Source: MWCM01 sp964558315
GTDB taxonomy: Bacteria; Patescibacteriota; UBA1384; XYA2-FULL-43-10
Length of the DNA: 9,701 nt
Assembly (NCBI GenBank): GCA_964558315.1
Contig: CAZLCL010000032.1
Coordinates: 1-9,701 of the forward strand
Direction: 5' to 3'
The notes under the pieces are model-generated. The model had not been told where the DNA came from. It worked only from the letters and a program-made list of their open reading frames with translations, and ran no database searches. Shown one piece after another: positions 1 to 4,576 of this stretch. The position numbers and the translations under genes are program-made. Each line of letters starts with the position of its first letter. Position 1 is the first letter of the stretch.

Positions 1-158
1 TCTGCTACCAAAAAACCGGAGAAAGGCATAATAACCTCGCTGGGCATTAAAATGCCACAACTCTCTACCAGCATTAAAACAAACACCCCAAAATAACCCA
101 TAAAATCAATTATGCTAATAACCCAATGCGCCAGTATGTCTAATATTGCCGTAACCAT
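1..158 (-). CDS. DedA family membrane protein, N-terminal part (cut by window edge)
   Basis: Reading the minus strand from the ATG at 158-156 gives an open frame of 52 codons that runs off the left edge. It begins MVTAILDILAHWVISIIDFM and continues through a hydrophobic stretch to the segment ESCGILMPSEVIMPFSGFLV. That segment (residues 31-50) matches the DedA signature of an ESxxxPxPSE-type motif at the start of the re-entrant membrane region. DedA/SNARE-associated proteins are inner-membrane proteins, some of which flip undecaprenyl phosphate or phosphatidylethanolamine across the membrane. Only about a quarter of a typical 200-residue member is present, so the subgroup cannot be decided. 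There is no strong Shine-Dalgarno site upstream, only a GGA about 6 bases before the ATG. A carrier-lipid role would fit the neighbouring glycan genes, but that is inference. Confidence 0.85.
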   Translation of the reverse strand, partial: MVTAILDILAHWVISIIDFMGYFGVFVLMLVESCGILMPSEVIMPFSGFLVA

Positions 159-187
159 AAAAATCCAAAGTTATTAACTAACGCTAT

Positions 188-252
188 TAAACTCTAATTT
201 CAAAATCCTAAACTCTAAATAATAATCAAATTCGAATTTCAAAATATTAAAC
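188..252. repeat. Degenerate A/T-rich word repeats downstream of the four-helix-bundle gene
   Basis: The gap between the DedA start and the four-helix-bundle stop holds no gene. It is built from recurring short words: taaactctaa at 188-197 and again at 209-218, and tttcaaaat at 198-206 and again at 237-245. The words aaactctaaat (210-220) and atcctaaac (205-213) recur inverted on the other side of the gene (654-664 and 647-655). The word order differs on the two sides, so this is not one clean copy but shuffled fragments of a common unit. Confidence 0.7.
227..244 (+). repeat. Left inverted repeat of the four-helix-bundle module
   Basis: The sequence caaattcgaatttcaaaa matches the reverse complement of 662-679 (caaattctaatctcaaaa) at 16 of 18 positions. 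The pair brackets the small minus-strand gene at 264-623. Transcribed together, the two arms could pair as a closing stem around the whole gene. Confidence 0.7.
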
Positions 253-263
253 AGGGACTTGCC

Positions 264-623
264 TCATTTTGATTTTTCCAGAATCGATCCGAAGATCTTC
301 ATAAGCTGTTCGGCTTCATTTATCAGTCTCAACCTTTCGCTTTCCGCTTTGTCGTTATTTGTTTCGATCAATCTTAACCATAGTTTTGATTCTTTAGCTT
401 CTTTACGACAAATTTTGATTCGGTGGCAAAAATCTTTCTTGCTTAATGACTCATTGGCTTCAATGTAATTACCAGCTACCGATCCGGATGCTCTTATAAG
501 CTGATCTGAATATTTTAGATTCGGGAGTGTTTTGGGAATAATTTTGGTTAGATCCCGACAATCCTTGGCAAAAATAAAGGTTCTTTCTTCTAAATCAAAT
601 TTTGTATTATGTGTTTCTGTCAT
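264..623 (-). CDS. Four-helix-bundle protein (S23 / 23S rRNA intervening-sequence family)
   Basis: This 119-residue protein is the usual length for the family (TIGR02436). It contains the hallmark block after helix 1: LIRASGSVAGNYIEANESLS (about residues 42-61), followed by a basic helix KKDFCHRIKICRKEAKESK and the WLRLIE segment. The same family is encoded by intervening sequences inside 23S rRNA of Leptospira, Coxiella and others, and in stand-alone form in many Patescibacteria; related proteins include the Avd accessory protein of diversity-generating retroelements. Biochemical function is not established; a nucleic-acid-binding role is usually suspected. The gene stands alone on the minus strand, has no good Shine-Dalgarno site, and is framed by an imperfect inverted repeat (227-244 / 662-679), the arrangement seen for intervening sequences. 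No rRNA sequence flanks it and no reverse transcriptase is present. Confidence 0.9.
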   Translation of the reverse strand: MTETHNTKFDLEERTFIFAKDCRDLTKIIPKTLPNLKYSDQLIRASGSVAGNYIEANESLSKKDFCHRIKICRKEAKESKLWLRLIETNNDKAESERLRLINEAEQLMKIFGSILEKSK

Positions 624-661
624 TCTTTCATTTAGTATTTGGATTTGTTTAGGATTTAGAG

Positions 662-679
662 TTTTGAGATTAGAATTTG
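662..679 (-). repeat. Right inverted repeat of the four-helix-bundle module
   Basis: Partner of 227-244, with 16 of 18 bases matching in inverted orientation. It lies 38 bp upstream of the four-helix-bundle start codon. The bases between it and the gene (647-661) carry further shared words. Confidence 0.7.
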
Positions 680-700
680 ATAGAAGCGGTTTCTCTTATA

Positions 701-716
701 TCGTCATCCGTTATTG
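701..716 (+). repeat. Dispersed 16-mer tcgtcatccgttattg, copy 1
   Basis: The 16-mer tcgtcatccgttattg is identical at 1620-1635, inside the glycosyltransferase gene. A 13-of-16 relative lies at 2473-2488. It sits in the 142-bp spacer between the four-helix-bundle start and the glycosyltransferase start. Beyond this word and the inverted repeat I see no confident promoter there; a TTGATG (714-719) with TGTAAT (735-740) has a suboptimal 15-bp spacer. Confidence 0.7.
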
Positions 717-765
717 ATGATGTTACCATAATATTGTAATTGATTAATGGCTTTTTGTTAAATCT

Positions 766-2202
766 ATGCAGATATCCAATAAAAACCTCCACCTTTATAT
801 AACCATGTTGTTGGTTTTTCTTTGCTTGGTCTTAACCACAATTTTTCTACCTCTCCAGCAAGACGAAGGAGTATTTTTAACTATAGCTGAAGGCCTAAAA
901 AACGGTTTGCTCCCTTACAGAGACTTTTTTGATCATAAACCTCCGGCAATTTATCTTTTGTTTAGCTTGCTAACTTTGTTTACCACAAAAATAATATTTT
1001 TTAAACTTCTACTCATCACCAGCCACCTAATATCGTTGTTTCTAATTTTCTTGACTTCGCAAAAGTTAAAAATATCCGGACATTACGCTGTGTTGTTATA
1101 TCTTTCCTTGATATTAATCTTCGAGGGTCAAAGAATGATTGCAGAGCCTTTTGGAGCACTTTTCCTGCTTTTTGGATTATATGTCTATTTGTCAAGAAAA
1201 AAACCTACTAGTGTCTTGCTGGCTGGATTCTTGGTTGGTATCTCGATTCTTTTTAAACAAACTTTTCTCTTTTCCTTTTTTGCGCTTTTAATATATTTTG
1301 TCTCGCAAAAAAAATATAAAGATCTTCTTTTGGTTATAGCCGGAGCCTTAATTCCGATAATCGTAACAATACTATGGTTATGGTCTTTAGGTCTTTTGTC
1401 ACCAGCTTACCAACAAGTCATTTTATATAATTTTAAATTTTATCCAAGTGAGAATATTTTTAAAGTTATCCGCTTATTAGCTTCTTCATTTCTTCACACA
1501 CTCCCAATATGGGTTTTATTTGTCTCAGCGATATTTAGATTGCTACGTCGCCCGCCGGATAAGCGGACTCATCATAATGTCAACAAAGGCGATCATTTAT
1601 CATCAGTCGTTTGGCAAATTCGTCATCCGTTATTGTTAATTGCCTTGTTGGCAACGCTTCCAGTCTTTCTGTTTTTTAGCCGCCATTATCCTCATTATTG
1701 GTTACAAGTCGCCCCTTTTGTGGCGATTGTGGCATCTAGCATTTTAAGATGTGGCTTTCAAACAAAATTTGACAAAATATTATTGGGATTTATTTTAATA
1801 TCTTGCTTGATTTTTAGCCATAATTTTTGGCACCGAAATTATCCAAAATATTTGGCGGAACATAAAATAGTAAATTTTTTAAGGCACAAGAAAATACCGA
1901 TTTATGCCGAAAACCAGTTTACTGGTATGTATTTTTTGACTGGGAATCAGCCCCCTAATCAATATTTATACATTACTGAAATTAGCGACTGGAGCGAACA
2001 AGCGGAAGAAAAAACGATTGAGACGTTAAAACGGTCAGAGCATCTAATAGTCTGGCCTGCAGATAGTAATTATCCTTACGCTAAAACCCTCCAGAGATAT
2101 ATTTTTGAGGACTATAAACCGATTTATTGGGACAGCAATTTAGGAGTGGTAGTTTACACTCAACAAATGGATAACAAATCTAACCAAATGACGAATAACT
2201 AA
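766..2202 (+). CDS. GT39/PMT-like polytopic membrane glycosyltransferase (GT-C fold)
   Basis: This 478-residue multi-pass membrane protein probably transfers a sugar from a polyprenyl-phosphate donor to a substrate on the outer face of the membrane. The first helix is at about 10-29. It is followed by the catalytic first-loop motif QQDEG (D33, E34), then the family signature YRDFFDHKPPAIY (51-63), AEP (126-128), FKQ (163-165) and HYPHYWLQ (307-314). These are typical of bacterial GT39/ArnT-like proteins. A soluble C-terminal part follows from about 355. Two oddities: a polar insert at about 261-288 (RRPPDKRTHH...) splits two hydrophobic segments and ends in codons made from a dispersed repeat. 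The last 13 codons (466-478) come from the left inverted repeat of the next module. The ATG start has no Shine-Dalgarno site. The donor and acceptor cannot be named from sequence. Confidence 0.85.
   Translation: MQISNKNLHLYITMLLVFLCLVLTTIFLPLQQDEGVFLTIAEGLKNGLLPYRDFFDHKPPAIYLLFSLLTLFTTKIIFFKLLLITSHLISLFLIFLTSQKLKISGHYAVLLYLSLILIFEGQRMIAEPFGALFLLFGLYVYLSRKKPTSVLLAGFLVGISILFKQTFLFSFFALLIYFVSQKKYKDLLLVIAGALIPIIVTILWLWSLGLLSPAYQQVILYNFKFYPSENIFKVIRLLASSFLHTLPIWVLFVSAIFRLLRRPPDKRTHHNVNKGDHLSSVVWQIRHPLLLIALLATLPVFLFFSRHYPHYWLQVAPFVAIVASSILRCGFQTKFDKILLGFILISCLIFSHNFWHRNYPKYLAEHKIVNFLRHKKIPIYAENQFTGMYFLTGNQPPNQYLYITEISDWSEQAEEKTIETLKRSEHLIVWPADSNYPYAKTLQRYIFEDYKPIYWDSNLGVVVYTQQMDNKSNQMTNN
1620..1635 (+). 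repeat. Dispersed 16-mer tcgtcatccgttattg, copy 2 (inside a gene)
   Basis: Exact copy of 701-716, lying in frame within the glycosyltransferase and encoding part of QIRHPLL (residues 284-290), at the end of the polar insert between two membrane segments. The adjoining attcgtcat also occurs inverted in the repeat at 2163-2199. Confidence 0.7.
2163..2199 (+). repeat. Left inverted repeat of the GxxExxY module
   Basis: This arm begins acaaatggat and ends ccaaatgacgaataac. The reverse complement of 2475-2510 begins with the same acaaatggat and contains ccaaataacgaatgac, which differs at 2 of 16 positions. Allowing small gaps in the middle, the arms are about 37 bp. The arm overlaps the final codons of the glycosyltransferase gene. 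Confidence 0.65.
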
Positions 2203-2239
2203 TATTACTCAAATAATCAAAATCAACAATAGCAGATAG

Positions 2240-2461
2240 CTAATAGTAGTTTGGGATACGCTTAGTTCTCACTCCTGTGCTAGTAAACCTATANNNNNNN
2301 NNNNNNNNNNNNNNNNNNNNNNNNNNNNNNNNNNNNNNNNNNNNNNNNNNNNNNNNNNNNNNNNNNNNNNNNNNNNNNNNNNNNNNNNNNNNNGTGTTAT
2401 CTACCTCAAAAATCAATCCGCTTATTTTGTAAGACAATTGTTTATAAAGTAAATCTGTCAT
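2240..2461 (-). CDS. Probable GxxExxY family protein, middle lost in assembly gap
   Basis: On the minus strand, the ATG at 2461-2459 opens MTDLLYKQLSYKISGLIFEV, followed by DN before the gap. This closely resembles the N-terminus of GxxExxY proteins (TIGR04256, PD-(D/E)XK-like), which typically read M..LLYK.L.YKI.G.A.EVH..LG. On the other side of the gap the same strand is open to a TAG at 2242-2240 and reads YRFTSTGVRTKRIPNYY, which fits the family's C-terminal pattern (a hydrophobic strand, then a KRI/KRV segment). Family members are about 125-135 residues and only about 39 are visible, so roughly 85-90 codons (near 260 bp) should lie in the gap, more than the 100 N shown. The signature motif itself would be in the missing part. 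An upstream in-frame ATG at 2479 adds six residues (MTDRKI) but lies in the repeat. Function of the family is not established. Confidence 0.7.
   Translation of the reverse strand: MTDLLYKQLSYKISGLIFEVDNXXXXXXXXXXXXXXXXXXXXXXXXXXXXXXXXXXYRFTSTGVRTKRIPNYY
2294..2393. other. Assembly gap of exactly 100 N
   Basis: One hundred N characters is the conventional placeholder for a scaffold gap of unknown size. It falls inside the probable GxxExxY gene, and any translation across it is not meaningful. Confidence 0.97.
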
Positions 2462-2474
2462 GATTTTCCTATCC

Positions 2475-2510
2475 GTCATTCGTTATTTGGATTATTGGTC
2501 ATCCATTTGT
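2475..2510 (-). repeat. Right inverted repeat of the GxxExxY module
   Basis: Partner of 2163-2199 in inverted orientation. It lies between the GxxExxY start and the stop of the peptidase gene, filling almost all of that spacer. On the plus strand it contains ccgtcattcgttattt (2473-2488), a 13-of-16 relative of the 16-mer at 701-716 and 1620-1635. Confidence 0.65.
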
Positions 2511-2515
2511 GAATA

Positions 2516-4576
2516 TCATCGAACTACTACCGCTGTGTTTCCAAACCAGCTCCATTTAGCCTTAAAGGTAGCAAGATCATAACTACGCCCGGGATAACCA
2601 TAGCCGGAATCTGTTACCGTAAAGGATTGGGGATTTCCAGCGCTACCAGTAAACCCTTTAACCACCTGGACATGCATCGAATTCACTCCACGAACACTTT
2701 TACCACCGGGAGTTTTCCAGTTAACTTCGTAAGCTGGCCAAACACCGTTTACCCACCATATTATTACTGGATTGCCGGACTCAATTTCTGATGCCAGCCC
2801 CTCGACTGTCCAACCTGTTTTTATTTCGGCGCTTCTTCCAAAGCTGTTAATCGCTTCCGCTACCGGACTCCAGTGCGAACCATATCCCCAACCAATGTTA
2901 TTTGCTTTGCCATCAATATCGCCTACAATTCCGGCGGAGGGGTCGCCCCAAACAGCCCCATCTTCGCTCCAAGTGCCGCTCCAAGTAGTTGAATCAAAGC
3001 CTATTCGATTGGAAATCGCATCTTCACTTAAATAGACTCCCCTAAAAGCTAAAGCGCTTCGTGCCGCTGAGCTCATACAGGTATACATATGGGCTTGATG
3101 ATAAGCAGGAACATTTAATTCCTTATTAGAAATTTTTGTGGTAAAAGTGGTCGTAAATGATTTGTTGGAATCTAGTCCGTAAATAGTTTTAACCCCGCTA
3201 TCAATTTTTACTGTGTAGCTTTGATATTCAGCCAAATTTTGATGACTAAAAATCAATCTGTTGCCATCCCAGCCGAAACTACCGGATACTAGTGGTTCAA
3301 TAGAAAATTTGCTTTCAGCTTCAGCATGATCAACACTCTGATTAAACGTCACAATAATCGGCGCATCCCCGCTTACCCCCTTAGCTCCATTTACTGGAGA
3401 AAAACTGCTCACCTCAACAAAACCGATAGTTGTAAAGCTAAAAATTATCTCGCTTTCAATTGCGCTACCATCATAAGCAATAACATTTTTTAAAATTTTC
3501 ACGGTATAAAGAGTATTTTTTGTTAAATTTGAGGCAGGATCAAAGACAAATTCTGTGTCAGATTTCCAAGAATATTCGCCCTCGATGGATGGTGTTATCG
3601 AAAAGTTGCTCTCTACGCTTTCTTTTTGCACAGGCTGATTAAAAATTATTTCAATATTGCTGTCCACCATAACTCCAAATCCGCTTGGAGATGTTGATTT
3701 TACCCCCGGTAAAGCAACCGTTCTAAAGTGAATAGATTCAAGTTCAATTTTTTCCTGCTTCTCTATCACTGAACCTGTAACATAGCTGAATTTTTGTAAA
3801 GATCGATATATTTTTAAATTATATTCGGTATTTTTTGAAAAACCGTTTTTTGCAGTTATTTGATACTCGTCGCCATCATTTTTGCAATCAAATTCTATAT
3901 TCGGAGAAAATTCAAAGGAGAATTCTGCAGTATTGTCAACAATTAATGTCGTTTTAATTACAAATTTTTGTTCGGGTAAAACATTTTCGGAGTTGTTTTC
4001 TGGTGACACCGATATAATTTCGGGAATTTTTGGTGTCTCTACGCTAAGTAAATAATTCTTTTGCTTATTACTTAAAATATTCTTAATTTTTGAGAGATTA
4101 ATCGTATATCTAGTCGCCAAATCAGGAGTGACATCCGGAACGAATATCAATCTCGATCTGCCTCTTAATAAGTCATTTTTAATCTGCCAATTTCCCTCAA
4201 GTGGTGGTGAAATCTCATGTGTAATTTTGTTCGATACAAAACGGCTGAATTCAATGATCAGGGGATTTTCTGCCGAGATCACAGTTGATTCGAGCGCAGG
4301 GCCAGAAGGCGAAATAATTTTTGGTGCAATGGTAGATGCGGCTAGAGCGCTAAAAAGTAAAAGGGAGAAAAGAACAACGATATAAGCGACCCAATATCTC
4401 ATTAATAAAGATATTATGGGATTAAAAAAGACTTGGTCTATATGCCTTTTTTTGTATTTAAGCCAACATATTACCGCGATTAGTAATAAAAAAATCAGAA
4501 TTATACAAAGATAAAATATAATTATTAATGAGTTTTGTGAAAAGTATTTTTCCAAAATACCCATCATTTTGTCCAT
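2516..4576 (-). CDS. Membrane-anchored Ig-like repeat protein with C-terminal C39-type cysteine peptidase domain
   Basis: This 686-residue protein has two membrane helices near the N-terminus (about 16-38 and 61-83). About four Big_5/SbsA-like Ig domains follow (roughly 84-182, 183-288, 289-386, 387-481). The later ones show the repeated pattern SP..G..V...I.I.FNQ.V...S...F.I.P...G...W....F.F, ending in TLYTVKI or SYTVKI. The C-terminal 200 residues are a Peptidase_C39_2/papain-like domain. Q494 lies six residues before C500 (YTCMSSAARSALA), as for the papain oxyanion Gln. H635 (NSMHVQVVKGF) and D656 (VTDSGYG) complete a credible triad, so the enzyme looks active. The Ig stalk would hold the peptidase away from the cell surface. 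Its start overlaps the upstream gene: the ATG at 4576 gives a 13-bp overlap, while the in-frame ATG at 4567 gives a classic ATGA overlap and may be the true start. Substrate is unknown; processing of surface proteins or cleavage of peptide cross-links are guesses. Confidence 0.82.
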   Translation of the reverse strand: MDKMMGILEKYFSQNSLIIIFYLCIILIFLLLIAVICWLKYKKRHIDQVFFNPIISLLMRYWVAYIVVLFSLLLFSALAASTIAPKIISPSGPALESTVISAENPLIIEFSRFVSNKITHEISPPLEGNWQIKNDLLRGRSRLIFVPDVTPDLATRYTINLSKIKNILSNKQKNYLLSVETPKIPEIISVSPENNSENVLPEQKFVIKTTLIVDNTAEFSFEFSPNIEFDCKNDGDEYQITAKNGFSKNTEYNLKIYRSLQKFSYVTGSVIEKQEKIELESIHFRTVALPGVKSTSPSGFGVMVDSNIEIIFNQPVQKESVESNFSITPSIEGEYSWKSDTEFVFDPASNLTKNTLYTVKILKNVIAYDGSAIESEIIFSFTTIGFVEVSSFSPVNGAKGVSGDAPIIVTFNQSVDHAEAESKFSIEPLVSGSFGWDGNRLIFSHQNLAEYQSYTVKIDSGVKTIYGLDSNKSFTTTFTTKISNKELNVPAYHQAHMYTCMSSAARSALAFRGVYLSEDAISNRIGFDSTTWSGTWSEDGAVWGDPSAGIVGDIDGKANNIGWGYGSHWSPVAEAINSFGRSAEIKTGWTVEGLASEIESGNPVIIWWVNGVWPAYEVNWKTPGGKSVRGVNSMHVQVVKGFTGSAGNPQSFTVTDSGYGYPGRSYDLATFKAKWSWFGNTAVVVR

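Noticed and set aside
181..252. CRISPR-like array
   Set aside because: The repeated words are short, irregularly spaced and degenerate, with no constant repeat/spacer lengths and no cas genes.
259..468. Plus-strand frame of 69 codons opposite the four-helix-bundle gene
   Set aside because: Antisense shadow of a recognisable family gene, with no ribosome site or homology pattern. The plus-strand frames at 2772-3035, 4128-4385, 5340-5570 and 6822-7013, and the minus-strand frames at 7712-7909 and 8571-8783, were rejected for the same reason.
264..623. Diversity-generating retroelement accessory (Avd-type) protein
   Set aside because: The fold family is shared, but there is no reverse transcriptase, template repeat or variable repeat in the window.
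2240..2479. Continuous frame translated straight through the N gap
   Set aside because: The middle is all N and the gap length is unknown, so only the two ends were interpreted, with the ATG at 2461 preferred because the upstream ATG lies in the repeat arm.
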